A stretch of DNA of 35,525 nucleotides from Sulfuricurvum sp. (GCA_024762585.1 JANTHE010000006.1:1-35525), one strand, 5' to 3'. Positions 7,380 through 16,430 are shown, counted from the first letter of the stretch. Numbers and translations are program-made. Notes: generated from the sequence alone by a model not told the origin.

Positions 7380-8197
7380 GCGCCGCATCTGCTTCGGAGA
7401 CCCTGCGTGCCATCGGCGCAGAAGCCATTGTGCGTCAGACACATATCTCCCCCGCCAATGTCACCAGACTGCTTGCAGGTGATTTCAGCAGCTTTACACC
7501 GATTCAGTTCAATGGATTCGTGACAATACTTGAACGTGAATACGATATTGACCTGAGTGAATGGCGCAGCCACTTTCCTGCCGTTACGGAAAATGAGACG
7601 CAACGTACAGATAAATCCAAAATACATGACGACCCTTTTTCCAATGCGGCACGAGCTGAAAAACAGAAACGGCGCAATGCTGCAATTCTTGCAGGTTTGT
7701 TGTTGATTGTTGCCGTTGTCACTTACGTGGTGATTGGCACCGGTACGAAGGAGGAAAAGATTGAGCTCAACAATACTGCGATTGAGAAAGCGAAAGCGAA
7801 TATAGCTTCGAAAAGTGCCGTCTCCTCTTCTCCCACACTTGCGCAGGCCGATGCGGTACAGATGACTCACCAAAGTGAGGCGGCTGATGTGGCGCCAGAA
7901 GAAAATACAGTGCTGTTCGACGACTTGATTATTCGGCCGCGCTCGAAGGTTTGGCTGGGAGTGATTGATGCCGATTCTCGTAAACGGCAGACGCGAACGA
8001 GCGGTGAACCATGGCGGCTTGATGGTTCAAAACGCTGGCTAATCGTCACGGGACACGGGTACGTCACTTTTGACTGCGGTGAGAATGATATGACTTTCGC
8101 CCAAAAGAAACGGGTGCTGCTGCTGTATGAAGAGGGAGAGTGCCGCGAAATCGATGAAGCAGAATTTCGCTCCCGTAACAAGGGACGTATTTGGTAA
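7376..8197 (+). CDS. RodZ-like protein: helix-turn-helix, one membrane helix, periplasmic tail
   Basis: The 273 residues show a cytoplasmic helical domain at about 8-65 (ETLRAIGAEAIVRQTHISPANVTRLL), a charged linker and one membrane helix at 101-120 (AAILAGLLLIVAVVTYVVIG). A low-complexity periplasmic stretch follows, then a C-terminal beta domain from about 185 (SKVWLGVIDADSRKRQT). This layout is that of RodZ, the MreB-associated cell-shape protein with a DUF4115-type tail. The helix-turn-helix resemblance is only moderate. It corresponds in position to Cj0152c. ATGA overlap with rlmB upstream and overlap with the next gene mark it as part of one operon. Confidence 0.6.
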   Translation: MSAASASETLRAIGAEAIVRQTHISPANVTRLLAGDFSSFTPIQFNGFVTILEREYDIDLSEWRSHFPAVTENETQRTDKSKIHDDPFSNAARAEKQKRRNAAILAGLLLIVAVVTYVVIGTGTKEEKIELNNTAIEKAKANIASKSAVSSSPTLAQADAVQMTHQSEAADVAPEENTVLFDDLIIRPRSKVWLGVIDADSRKRQTRTSGEPWRLDGSKRWLIVTGHGYVTFDCGENDMTFAQKKRVLLLYEEGECREIDEAEFRSRNKGRIW

Positions 8198-9003
8198 TCA
8201 AAATACTTTTCACACTGTTTCTGGCGGTTTCGCTCAATGCGCAAATGCTACTGCTTGACAAAGTGCGATCGCTGGTGGGCGAGGAGACATATAAACAGAA
8301 CCAAGCTTTTATACGCATCATTTTCGAAAATGAATCACACTTTAATACCCAGGGCCGAATCGATGTCGTTCGCGTTGTTGAAACACTGCGAGAAAACGGT
8401 TTGCTTACACTGCTGTTCAGGCATCCTAAAACGCTCCAATTGACGTTCGAAACGAACGGAACGCCGCAGTTTTTTACCGCTTTGATGAGTAACACGCTCA
8501 GGGATATGGGTTATTATCATTATCTGACAGATTTTGCGCAAATGAACAACAGTGGGTATGTCTGGCGGATCACGATGGAATCTGAGTACGCGACCGACCC
8601 CGCGGCACTGCAGCGTGAACTGGCCCGGCGTGGGTGCAGCGTACTGGACATTGAGCGAAAGGATGAAGCGCATTGGCGCTACCTGATCGATATGAGTGGT
8701 GCGCATCTGAGGCTGTCGCCGCTCGAACCGGGAAAAAAAGTGACGATGAAACGGTTGGTCTATCCCCGTTGGCTTGATGTCTCCAATGCAAAGAAACTCA
8801 CGCTATGGAGCCTGAAAGGAAATAACTGGTATCCTTACATTGCATTTTACGACCACGATTTGCGCCTGCTTAAGCTTTATAAGCGCGATAAGCGAAGCTG
8901 GCAGATTATTATGAAACTTCCCCGCGGCTGCGCGTATGTGAAGGTGGCGGATCTCTACAGCCGCAAAAATATGAATGCCGGCCTGAGTGCCAGAGTGCAA
9001 TAG
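8191..9003 (+). CDS. Conserved periplasmic protein of unknown function
   Basis: A TTG at 8191, seven bases after AGGGA and overlapping the previous stop, gives 270 residues. The first 18 (MVIKILFTLFLAVSLNAQ) form a signal peptide with cleavage likely after LNA. The mature part has MLLLDKVRSLVGEETYKQNQAFI, then a region rich in aromatic and charged residues (YHYLTDFAQMNNSGYVWRITM) and a C-terminal beta-rich half. I recognise no enzyme motif. It sits where C. jejuni has the periplasmic protein Cj0151c, next to the RodZ-like gene, so a role in the cell envelope is plausible but inferred only from place. Confidence 0.75.
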   Translation: MVIKILFTLFLAVSLNAQMLLLDKVRSLVGEETYKQNQAFIRIIFENESHFNTQGRIDVVRVVETLRENGLLTLLFRHPKTLQLTFETNGTPQFFTALMSNTLRDMGYYHYLTDFAQMNNSGYVWRITMESEYATDPAALQRELARRGCSVLDIERKDEAHWRYLIDMSGAHLRLSPLEPGKKVTMKRLVYPRWLDVSNAKKLTLWSLKGNNWYPYIAFYDHDLRLLKLYKRDKRSWQIIMKLPRGCAYVKVADLYSRKNMNAGLSARVQ

Positions 9004-9024
9004 TCGTCTATAGGATAAAAAATC

Positions 9025-10248
9025 ATGTTTGACGAAATCCAGTTTGATCGAATCCGTCGTCTGCCCAAGTATGTCTTTGCTGAAGTGAATGATCTCAAAA
9101 TGGCCGAGCGGCGCGCCGGAGCGGATGTAATCGATTTCAGTATGGGCAATCCCGATGGCGACACGCCCGAACATATTCGAAAAAAGCTGATCGAATCGGT
9201 TAACAAATCCAAAACACACGGTTACTCGAATTCAAAAGGGATCTATAAACTGCGTTTGGCGATTACAGACTGGTACAAGCGCCGTTACGATGTCGATCTC
9301 GATCCTGAAACCGAAGCGGTGGCTACGATGGGCTCCAAAGAGGGGTATGCCCACCTCGCTTATGCCATCACCAATCCGGGCGATGTCGCTGTCGTACCCG
9401 ATCCGACCTACCCGATTCATTCATACGCCTTTATTCTTGCCGGAGGCAGTGTTCAGAAGATGCCACTGGTGTTTGACGAGGATTACAATGTTGATGAAGT
9501 GGCTTTTTTTGAACACCTTGACACTGCCTTCAAGGAGGCATTCCCCAAGCCAAAATATGTAGTGGTAAATTTTCCGCACAACCCTTCTACCGCAACGGTG
9601 ACACCGGAGTTTTATGAGCGGCTTGTTGCCCTGGCAAAGCGCGAGCGCTTCTATATTATCTCCGATATTGCGTACGGCGATATCACATTTGACGGATACA
9701 AAACCCCGTCTATTATGAGCGTTGAGGGGGCAAAAGACGTTGCCGTAGAGTCGTTTACACTCTCGAAAAGTTACAATATGGCGGGGTGGCGTGTCGGCTT
9801 TTTTGTCGGAAACAAGAAACTCATTGGCGCACTGCAGAAGATTAAAAGTTGGTTGGATTACGGGATGTTTACCCCAATTCAGGTGGCAGCAACAGTGGCG
9901 CTCAACGGTGATCAGAGCTGCGTCGATGAAATTATTCACAAGTATGATACGCGTCAGGATGTACTCATTGATGCATTTACGCGGGCTGGATGGCCGATCC
10001 GGCGCAACCGCGCTTCAATGTTTGTCTGGGCAAAGATTCCCGAGTGCGCGGCGCATCTGGGATCACTCGAGTTTTCAAAACGTCTGCTGGTTGAAGCACA
10101 GGTGGCTGTTGCACCTGGTATCGGTTTCGGCGAGTACGGAGAGGGATATGTCCGAATAGCACTGATAGAAAATGAAAAACGGATTAGACAGGCGGCGAAG
10201 AATATCAAACAGTTTCTGAAACAGTTCGAGGGAGAAGCCCATGCTTAA
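9025..10248 (+). CDS. PLP-dependent class I/II aminotransferase (AlaC / LL-DAP aminotransferase-like)
   Basis: The 407-residue protein has the fold type I landmarks: DVIDFSMGNPDGDTP near residue 36-50, PDPTYPIHSYAF near 125, VNFPHNPSTATV near 185, SDIAYGDITFDG near 215 and the PLP lysine in SKSYNMAGWRVGF at K248. AGGAT precedes the ATG. Close relatives in Campylobacterota are labelled aspartate, alanine or LL-diaminopimelate aminotransferase. Overlap of its end with hom by eight bases suggests a role in the aspartate-family pathway or in pyruvate-alanine exchange. Exact substrate cannot be read from sequence. Confidence 0.88.
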   Translation: MFDEIQFDRIRRLPKYVFAEVNDLKMAERRAGADVIDFSMGNPDGDTPEHIRKKLIESVNKSKTHGYSNSKGIYKLRLAITDWYKRRYDVDLDPETEAVATMGSKEGYAHLAYAITNPGDVAVVPDPTYPIHSYAFILAGGSVQKMPLVFDEDYNVDEVAFFEHLDTAFKEAFPKPKYVVVNFPHNPSTATVTPEFYERLVALAKRERFYIISDIAYGDITFDGYKTPSIMSVEGAKDVAVESFTLSKSYNMAGWRVGFFVGNKKLIGALQKIKSWLDYGMFTPIQVAATVALNGDQSCVDEIIHKYDTRQDVLIDAFTRAGWPIRRNRASMFVWAKIPECAAHLGSLEFSKRLLVEAQVAVAPGIGFGEYGEGYVRIALIENEKRIRQAAKNIKQFLKQFEGEAHA

Positions 10249-11503
10249 AGTCGGTGTAATCGGTGTCGGTACTGTCGGATCGGCCGTGGTGGAGATTCTT
10301 GAAGCAAATAAGGATATGATCACGGCACGCGCCGGACGTGAAGTCGTGGTACGAAGGGGCGTTGTTCGCTCTCTTTCCAAGGCACGTGCTATCGATATCG
10401 CGCTCTCTACTGATCCTTATGATGTTGTCAACGATCCTGAAATCGACATTGTCGTCGAGCTGATGGGCGGTGTCGAAGGTCCTTTCGATGTCGTTAAAAA
10501 GGCGTTGGAGAACGGCAAGGCAGTTGTCACAGCAAACAAGGCTCTGCTGGCATACCACCGCTATGAACTGCAAGAACGGGCGGGGGAGATCGCATTCGAA
10601 TATGAGGCCAGTGTCGCGGGCGGGATCCCCATTATTAACGCATTGCGTGATGGACTTTCGGCCAACCATATTGAGCGTATTACAGGCATTATGAACGGTA
10701 CGTGTAATTATATGCTGACCAAAATGACCGACGAAGGGGTGGATTTCAACGCTATCTTGAAAGAGTCGCAGGCGCTGGGGTACGCCGAAGCCGACCCGAC
10801 GTTTGATATTGGCGGTTTCGATGCCGCACACAAGCTGCTTATTCTGGCTTCCATCGCCTACGGCATCGATGCCAAGCCCGAAGATATCCTAATCGAAGGA
10901 ATTGAATCGGTAACACAGGAGGATATTGCCTTTGCCAAAGAGTTCGGATACGCGGTGAAACTGCTTGCGATTGCCAAGCGCGACGGTGACGAGGTTGAAC
11001 TGCGTGTACATGCGGCACTGATAAACAGGGATGAGATGATTGCCAAGATCGACGGGGTAATGAATGGGGTAAGCGTCATCGGCGATTGCGTCGGGGAAAC
11101 GCTCTATTACGGTCCGGGGGCCGGAGGTGACGCTACTGCAAGCGCCGTGGTGGCAAATATCATTGACATCGCACGCTCAGGCGGCAAGCGCTCTCCGATG
11201 CTCGGATACAATACCCCGCTCGAACATGGCCTGAAGCTGCGCGCTCCCCAAGCGATCGTATCAAAGTATTATTTACGCATTCGGGTCGAAGACCGTCCCG
11301 GCGTCCTGGCGCAGATCACGCAGCTGTTCGGAGAGTACGCCATTTCGATCGAGACAATGCTTCAGCGTCCTTCCGAGGGCGGATACGCGAATCTGCTTTT
11401 CTCGACGCACGAGGCAGTTGAAGGAAATATGCAAGAGGTGCTTGTCCGGCTTGAATCGCTCGCTTTTGTCGCATCGGCTCCTGTGATGATTCGGATCGTC
11501 TAA
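10241..11503 (+). CDS. hom: Homoserine dehydrogenase
   Basis: Hom reduces aspartate semialdehyde to homoserine, the branch leading to threonine and methionine. The 420 residues comprise an N-terminal Rossmann domain (VGVIGVGTVGSAVVEIL), a catalytic domain with ASVAGGIPIINALRDGL, ITGIMNGTCNYML and GYAEADPTFDIGG, and a C-terminal ACT domain from about 345 (LRIRVEDRPGVLAQITQLF) that usually gives feedback inhibition by threonine. The start overlaps the aminotransferase by eight bases with GGGAGAAG upstream. In C. jejuni and H. pylori yraN follows directly; here a formate dehydrogenase gene intervenes. Confidence 0.95.
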   Translation: MLKVGVIGVGTVGSAVVEILEANKDMITARAGREVVVRRGVVRSLSKARAIDIALSTDPYDVVNDPEIDIVVELMGGVEGPFDVVKKALENGKAVVTANKALLAYHRYELQERAGEIAFEYEASVAGGIPIINALRDGLSANHIERITGIMNGTCNYMLTKMTDEGVDFNAILKESQALGYAEADPTFDIGGFDAAHKLLILASIAYGIDAKPEDILIEGIESVTQEDIAFAKEFGYAVKLLAIAKRDGDEVELRVHAALINRDEMIAKIDGVMNGVSVIGDCVGETLYYGPGAGGDATASAVVANIIDIARSGGKRSPMLGYNTPLEHGLKLRAPQAIVSKYYLRIRVEDRPGVLAQITQLFGEYAISIETMLQRPSEGGYANLLFSTHEAVEGNMQEVLVRLESLAFVASAPVMIRIV

Positions 11504-11532
11504 CAACAGCTTCTCTGTAACGCTGAGACCGT

Positions 11533-11556
11533 ACAGGGTTTTTAGAGGTGCCCTAA
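11533..11556 (+). repeat. Copy of the TTTAGAGRTGCCCT motif, downstream of hom
   Basis: GTACAGGGTTTTTAGAGGTGCCCT matches the right arm of the relic at 1066-1118 with a few changes. The similarity continues a little past it (TAAAGAT). It lies in the 180-base gap between hom and the formate dehydrogenase gene. The rest of that gap holds only short broken frames and no recognisable gene. Confidence 0.55.
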
Positions 11557-11686
11557 AGATTATGCGATATTGAAACCCGAAATGTGTATGCGGTATGACC
11601 TGTCTGATTAAGCACTCCATTGCTAGACTTATCTTTTTCATTAATGACGCATGCAACGTTTGATGTGTCAATCATCAGGATGGACA

Positions 11687-13756
11687 ATGAGTAATTGTGA
11701 GACGATCGACAGTGTCTGTACTTACTGTGGAGTAGGCTGCGATATTGAGGGGCATGTAGAGAACAATACGATCGTCAAGATCGGCGCAGCGGCGGACGGT
11801 TACGTATCGCAGGGCAAGCTCTGCATCAAAGGGAAGTACGGATTCGACTTTGTAACAGCTGAAAACCGGCTGCGAACGTCACGTATTCGCAGAGCGTTTT
11901 TACAAAAGAACCCACAGATTGCTAAGCGTGTAGAAGGAAATGTAACACCGCTGGACGCGACATGGGTCGAGTGCGATGCCGACACTGCCACAACTGCTGC
12001 GGCGATGAAACTGAACGAAATCCGGCAACGGTACGGCCGTAAGAGTTTCTGTGCGATCGGCGGAGCGCGCACCAGCTGCGAAAGTGCCTATCTGTTTCAG
12101 AAGTTCACCCGGCATACCATGGAGTCCCCACATGTCGACAACTGCGCGCGGGTCTGCCACAGCCCCAGCCTCAAAGGGATGCGCAAGACCATCGGCGAGG
12201 GGGCGGCGACCAACCCCTACAACGACATTTACGAAACGGAGTTCATGATCATCATCGGCTCCAATACGACCGAGGCGCACCCCATCGTGGCCAACCGCAT
12301 CGTCGAGGCGGCACAGAAACACAATAACCTCGCCGTCATCGACGTCCGCGACATCAAGCTGATGAAGTTCGCCAAACACAAGGCGATCATCCCGCACGAA
12401 GCGAACCTGCTGATGCTCAATATGATGGCGCGGGTAATCCTCGAAGAGGAGCTGTACAACAAAGCGTTTGTCGAAAACCGCACAAAGTGGTTTGAAGTGT
12501 ATAAGCAGAAGATCCTGGACGATCCGTATACCGATCCGGACTATTTTAAACAGATCGCCGGATTCGAACATCTGTCGAAACTGATCCCGAACATCGCCCG
12601 CGAATACGCGGTGAAAAAGTCGATGATCTTCTGGGGGCTGGGGATCACGGAGCATCTTGACGGCTCCTATGCCGTCATGGCGATCACACACCTGGCGCTG
12701 CTCACCGGCAATATCGGCATGACGGGCGCGGGTCTGATGCCGCTGCGCGGCCAGAACAACGTCCAGGGCGCGTGCGATATGGGCTGCCTGCCTTATTACG
12801 ACCCCGATTACCAGACACCCAAAGAAGAGGGGCTGATGACCCCGCAGCTTGTCGATGCGATGCTTGATGGCAAGGTCAAGGCAGTCCTCAATATGGGCGA
12901 GGACATTACGCATATCCATCCCAATCTCAACAAAATCGATGCCGCGTTCGAGCAACTGGAGTTTCTGATGGTGCAGGAGATAATGATGAATGATGTTGCG
13001 TCGCGCGCCGATATTGTCGTGGGGGTCAAGTCCGCCTATGAAAAAACGGGCGTCTATGTCAACGCCATGCGCCGTCTGCACCTCTCGCAGCCGCTGGTCG
13101 AAAGCGATCTGCCTGATGACTGGGAAGTGATTCAGATGCTCGATAATAAAATGGGCGGCGATTACAATTATCAAGACAGTTCGGAGGTGTGGGACGAGGT
13201 GCGCGAGGTGGCGCACCGCCGTTTCAGCGGCGCGTCGTACATGCGGCTGGAGCGTCATCGAAAACGGGGACTGCAGTGGCCGGTCTACACTGAAGACACT
13301 CCGGTACTGCACCTGCTTGATTTTCGTACCGATGACGGGCTGGGGCATTTTCACTATCACGGTTACACCCCGCGCGGGATGGTACCCGAACTGATCGAGA
13401 AGCAGCGTGTGGAAAACGGGTTTTACCTGACGACCGGCCGTACGCTGGCGCACTACAACAACGCCGCGCAGACAAAGGCGAGTGAAAAGTTGAACAAACG
13501 CTATGACGAAGATGTTTTGCTGGTGAGCGAGGCCGATGCAGAGGCTTTTCCGTCTGAGCGGGCCGTCTTGCGTACCGAGCACGGCGAGTCTGCGCCATTG
13601 CTGGTCAAGGTGACCGACCGCGTGCACCCCGGAACGCTGTTCGCCACGTTTCACCATGCGTCCTCGCGTATCAACGCGCTGTTCGGCGACAAGCGCGACG
13701 AACTGATTCTGACGGCAGCGTTCAAGTCCGTCAAAGTCGAAGCCGTTCCCGCATGA
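11687..13756 (+). CDS. Formate dehydrogenase-like molybdopterin oxidoreductase, catalytic subunit (Cys form)
   Basis: The ATG at 11687, eight bases after AGGA, gives 689 residues; the ORF-track start adds 12 unlikely ones. Cys 11, 14, 18 and 46 (CTYCGVGC, GKLCIKGKYG) bind a [4Fe-4S] cluster. VDNCARVCHSPSLKG places Cys157-His158 at the catalytic position, where E. coli FdhF has selenocysteine and His. PLRGQNNVQGACDMG near 360 is the strongest formate dehydrogenase signature. Length is close to FdhF, without the extra N-terminal ferredoxin domains of NAD-linked types. No electron-transfer subunit, accessory fdhD or hydrogenase gene is adjacent. The stop overlaps yraN by four bases. A nitrate reductase of the Nas type is less likely. 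Confidence 0.85.
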   Translation: MSNCETIDSVCTYCGVGCDIEGHVENNTIVKIGAAADGYVSQGKLCIKGKYGFDFVTAENRLRTSRIRRAFLQKNPQIAKRVEGNVTPLDATWVECDADTATTAAAMKLNEIRQRYGRKSFCAIGGARTSCESAYLFQKFTRHTMESPHVDNCARVCHSPSLKGMRKTIGEGAATNPYNDIYETEFMIIIGSNTTEAHPIVANRIVEAAQKHNNLAVIDVRDIKLMKFAKHKAIIPHEANLLMLNMMARVILEEELYNKAFVENRTKWFEVYKQKILDDPYTDPDYFKQIAGFEHLSKLIPNIAREYAVKKSMIFWGLGITEHLDGSYAVMAITHLALLTGNIGMTGAGLMPLRGQNNVQGACDMGCLPYYDPDYQTPKEEGLMTPQLVDAMLDGKVKAVLNMGEDITHIHPNLNKIDAAFEQLEFLMVQEIMMNDVASRADIVVGVKSAYEKTGVYVNAMRRLHLSQPLVESDLPDDWEVIQMLDNKMGGDYNYQDSSEVWDEVREVAHRRFSGASYMRLERHRKRGLQWPVYTEDTPVLHLLDFRTDDGLGHFHYHGYTPRGMVPELIEKQRVENGFYLTTGRTLAHYNNAAQTKASEKLNKRYDEDVLLVSEADAEAFPSERAVLRTEHGESAPLLVKVTDRVHPGTLFATFHHASSRINALFGDKRDELILTAAFKSVKVEAVPA

Positions 13757-14082
13757 GCCGCGCCGTCGGGGACGCGGCGGAACAGCGTGCCGTGGAGTAC
13801 CTGCGATCCATCGGTTTCCGGATAGTCGACCGCAATGTCAGTAGTCGTTTCGGCGAGATCGATATTCTGGCGATGAAAGCGGACGTGCTGCACATCATTG
13901 AAGTCAAAAGTGCTCCGTCGTTCGAACAGGCGGCGAACAACATCACCCCACGAAAAGTGCATCGTATCCTGATGACGGCCGAAACCTATATGAAAAAGCA
14001 CCGGCTCGACATCGATTATGTGCTCGATGCCGTGATTGTCAGCGGCGGGCAATGCGAACTGATTGAAAACATTACACTTTAG
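13753..14082 (+). CDS. yraN: UPF0102 (YraN) family nuclease-like protein
   Basis: The 109-residue protein has the family pattern GDAAEQRAVEYLRSIGFRIVDRNV, FGEIDILAMK and LHIIEVKSA. The acidic-plus-EVK arrangement matches the PD-(D/E)xK nuclease fold. The later NNITPRKVHRILMTAETYM is also typical. Biological role is unsettled; links to DNA processing have been proposed for the family. The start overlaps the formate dehydrogenase stop (ATGA). The stop codon TAG lies inside a copy of the TTTAGAGRTGCCCT repeat, so the insert may have set the gene's end. Conserved order places yraN between hom and trxA. Confidence 0.92.
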   Translation: MSRAVGDAAEQRAVEYLRSIGFRIVDRNVSSRFGEIDILAMKADVLHIIEVKSAPSFEQAANNITPRKVHRILMTAETYMKKHRLDIDYVLDAVIVSGGQCELIENITL

Positions 14083-14091
14083 AGATGCCCT
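14078..14091 (+). repeat. Copy of the TTTAGAGRTGCCCT motif at the yraN stop
   Basis: TTTAGAGATGCCCT supplies the TAG stop of yraN. Same orientation as the copies at 11543 and 19723. Confidence 0.5.
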
Positions 14092-14178
14092 GCTGCTTTT
14101 AGATACGGTTAATTTTAAATAGGATAAAATTTCTCTGATTTAAGATCGTATATATAATAAAAATTATCCGTTTAAAGA

Positions 14179-14207
14179 TTTACATTTAAATATTTCGCGG
14201 GTATAAT
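14179..14207 (+). promoter_or_regulatory. Sigma-70 promoter of trxA
   Basis: TTTACA at 14179-14184 and TATAAT at 14202-14207 are 17 bases apart in a very AT-rich region. The predicted start near 14214 leaves a short leader with AAAGGA before the ATG at 14238. Confidence 0.7.
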
Positions 14208-14237
14208 GAAGATACGATTTCATGAAAGGATTCAAAA

Positions 14238-14555
14238 ATGGGAAAATACGTTGAACTTACTGCAGCTACGTTTGAAGAAACAATAAAAGAGGGGGTAACC
14301 CTGGTAGACTTTTGGGCACCGTGGTGCGGACCGTGTCGTATGATCGCGCCGGTAATCGAGGAGCTGGCGGAAGAGTATGAAGGCAAAGCGACAATCGCGA
14401 AAGTCAATACGGATGAGGAGCAGGACATTGCCGTAAAATTCGGTATTCGTTCCATTCCGACCGTGATGATCTTCAAAGACGGCGAAGTCGTCGATCAGAT
14501 GATCGGTGCGGCGTCCAAGCAGGCGTTCGAAGAAAAAATCAACGCACAGCTTTAA
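14238..14555 (+). CDS. trxA: Thioredoxin
   Basis: The 105-residue cytoplasmic disulfide reductase has the active site WCGPC at residues 29-33 within VDFWAPWCGPCRMIAPVIEELA. The cis-proline is in IRSIPTVMIFKDG, and the C-terminal IGAASKQAFEEKI helix completes the fold. Length and motif order are standard. It has its own strong promoter, and trxB follows after 136 bases containing two hairpins and a probable second promoter, so the pair may be regulated separately. It supplies electrons to ribonucleotide reductase, peroxiredoxins such as the Bcp protein in this window, and sulfoxide reductases. Confidence 0.97.
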   Translation: MGKYVELTAATFEETIKEGVTLVDFWAPWCGPCRMIAPVIEELAEEYEGKATIAKVNTDEEQDIAVKFGIRSIPTVMIFKDGEVVDQMIGAASKQAFEEKINAQL

Positions 14556-14561
14556 TCATAC

Positions 14562-14616
14562 GCAGGCGATTGCCTGCAAGCCAACTTTCATTCGTTGCAC
14601 TGACGTGCAATGAAAG
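14562..14616 (+). terminator. Two hairpins between trxA and trxB, probable terminator
   Basis: GCAGGC gatt GCCTGC at 14562-14577 is followed by CTTTCATT with TTGCAC pairing to GTGCAATGAAAG at 14585-14616 (a two-base bulge). TCCCTCTTT follows, a weak T-rich tail. Then TATTAT at 14639-14644 may be the -10 box of trxB. Confidence 0.5.
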
Positions 14617-14691
14617 TCCCTCTTTAGTATCTTATAGCTATTATTTCTATACAAAAAGACTAGATTATTCATAAAGCAGCAGGGAGAAGAT

Positions 14692-15639
14692 ATGCTCGAT
14701 TGTGCCATTATCGGAGGCGGACCGGCCGGGTTGACGGCGGGGCTTTATACCACGCGCGGCGGCCTGAAAAACGTCGTGATGTATGAAATGGGTTTGCCCG
14801 GCGGCCAGATTACGGGCAGCAGCGAGATCGAGAACTATCCCGGTGTCACGGGTGAAATTACGGGGATGGACCTGATGGCTCCGTGGCCCGAGCAGTGTAT
14901 GCGTTTTGGTCTGAAGCATGAGATGGTTCAAGTCGAGCGGGTATCGCGCAAGACAGACGGCACGTTTGTCGTTTCGCGCAGTGATGGTGAGGCGGACGAA
15001 GCGTTGAGTGTCATCGTCTGCACCGGTTCGACGCCGAAACGTGCCGGTTTCAAGGGAGAAGACGAGTTCTTCGGACGCGGTGTGAGTACCTGTGCCACCT
15101 GTGACGGTTTTTTTTATAAAGACAAAGAGGTGGCGGTCATCGGCGGCGGCGATACAGCGCTCGAAGAGGCGCTTTACCTGTCGAAAATCTGCTCCAAAGT
15201 TTATCTGATTCATCGCCGGGATACGTTTCGTGCAGCTCCAAGTACAGTAGAGCGTGTGATGAAAACAGAGAACATCGAGAAGATTACAAATTCACAGGTA
15301 ACGGAAGTATATGGCGATGCAATGGGAGTGACCGGTGTACGCATTGAAGATTGTTCCGAATCAAGGACATGGGATCTCACTGTACCCGGTATTTTTACCT
15401 TTGTAGGCTACAACGTCAACAATACGGTTTTGAGACAAGAAGATGAGAGCTGGCTGTGCGATCTCAACGACTGGGGACAGGTGATTGTGGATCTTGGAAT
15501 GCGCACCAGTACACCGGGCCTGTTCGCCGCGGGCGATCTTCGCATCGAAGCACCAAAACAGGTGATTTGTGCGGCCGGTGACGGGGCGACAGCGGCATTG
15601 CAGACGATAGCATATGTCGATGAAAAACAAAACGGATAA
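14692..15639 (+). CDS. trxB: Thioredoxin reductase
   Basis: This NADPH-dependent FAD enzyme reduces thioredoxin. The 315 residues show the FAD loop [14 protein letters not shown] at the start, the redox pair CATCDGFFY with Cys134 and Cys137, the NADPH loop [12 protein letters not shown] near 155, and the second FAD motif [23 protein letters not shown] near 280. The end resembles the Campylobacter and Helicobacter enzymes. The ribosome site is AGGGAGAAG. The part encoding about residues 185-245 is visibly more AT-rich than the flanks, as if base composition changed within the gene. Confidence 0.96.
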   Translation: MLDCAIIGGGPAGLTAGLYTTRGGLKNVVMYEMGLPGGQITGSSEIENYPGVTGEITGMDLMAPWPEQCMRFGLKHEMVQVERVSRKTDGTFVVSRSDGEADEALSVIVCTGSTPKRAGFKGEDEFFGRGVSTCATCDGFFYKDKEVAVIGGGDTALEEALYLSKICSKVYLIHRRDTFRAAPSTVERVMKTENIEKITNSQVTEVYGDAMGVTGVRIEDCSESRTWDLTVPGIFTFVGYNVNNTVLRQEDESWLCDLNDWGQVIVDLGMRTSTPGLFAAGDLRIEAPKQVICAAGDGATAALQTIAYVDEKQNG

Positions 15640-15651
15640 CAGAGGAAGCAG

Positions 15652-16419
15652 ATGATAAAAGTAGGGATTTACGGCGCCAGCGGTCGGGTCGGACGGCTGC
15701 TGATCGAAGATCTGCAGTGCGAAACCGAGTTGCGACTTGCCGCAGTGTTTGCGCGCAGAGAGTTTAACGGGACACTTCCCGAAGGAACACTGGTCACCAA
15801 CGACATCGATACATTTGTCAACGAAAGCGATCTCATCATCGATTTTTCACTGCCCGAGGCGATGCAGCCGCTCCTCGAATCGCTGCTGAAAACGCCCAAA
15901 CCGCTGGTCAGCGGAACGACAGGCCTCTCCGTGCATCAGCTGAACCTGCTCAAAGAGCTCAGCGCTCTCGCCCCGGTGTTGTATGCTACGAACATGTCGC
16001 TGGGCGTGGCAATGCTGAACAAACTGGTCAATCTCGCTTCCAAAACGCTCGAAGGATTTGACATCGAGATTGTCGAAATGCACCATCGTCACAAAAAAGA
16101 TGCCCCGAGCGGCACGGCGCTGACCCTGGCCGAGTCCGCCGCGGCCGGTCGCGGACTCGACCTGGACAAGGTGCGTATCAGCGGGCGTAACGGTAATATC
16201 GGGGAGCGCAGTGCCGATGAAATCGCCGTGATGGCTCTGCGAGGCGGCGACATCGTCGGGCGGCATACCGTCGGATTCTATAACGACGGCGAATTTGTTG
16301 AGCTGAACCATACCGCTACCAGTCGAAACACTTTCTCCAAGGGTGCCATCCGCGCGGCGAAATGGTTAAACACCCAGCAAAACGGCCTCTATTCCATCGC
16401 CGATTGCCTCGGGCTTTAA
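15652..16419 (+). CDS. dapB: 4-hydroxy-tetrahydrodipicolinate reductase
   Basis: DapB makes tetrahydrodipicolinate for lysine and meso-diaminopimelate, needed for peptidoglycan. The 255-residue protein has the NAD(P)H loop [14 protein letters not shown], the strand-turn [15 protein letters not shown], and the catalytic/substrate block [23 protein letters not shown], with KxxPSGT typical of the family. [34 protein letters not shown] is the conserved tail. It starts 12 bases after trxB with GAGGAAG. purF follows 11 bases after its stop, a pairing also found in C. jejuni. Confidence 0.96.
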   Translation: MIKVGIYGASGRVGRLLIEDLQCETELRLAAVFARREFNGTLPEGTLVTNDIDTFVNESDLIIDFSLPEAMQPLLESLLKTPKPLVSGTTGLSVHQLNLLKELSALAPVLYATNMSLGVAMLNKLVNLASKTLEGFDIEIVEMHHRHKKDAPSGTALTLAESAAAGRGLDLDKVRISGRNGNIGERSADEIAVMALRGGDIVGRHTVGFYNDGEFVELNHTATSRNTFSKGAIRAAKWLNTQQNGLYSIADCLGL

Positions 16420-16430
16420 AAAGGAGCAGT

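Noticed and set aside
11557-11671. Short reverse frame reading ISLAMECLIRQVIPHTHFGF next to the hom terminus
   Set aside because: It has a plausible protein-like look and might be a transposase tail, but it is only about 30 codons and I could not match it to a family.
12137-12163. Possible selenocysteine codon in the FDH gene
   Set aside because: The catalytic position is TGC (Cys157), not TGA, and the frame runs without interruption.
11900-13657. A 585-codon open frame on the reverse strand across the formate dehydrogenase gene
   Set aside because: It is a shadow of the real gene: low-complexity His/Val/Arg wording, no domain, no ribosome site, while the forward frame has full FDH motifs.
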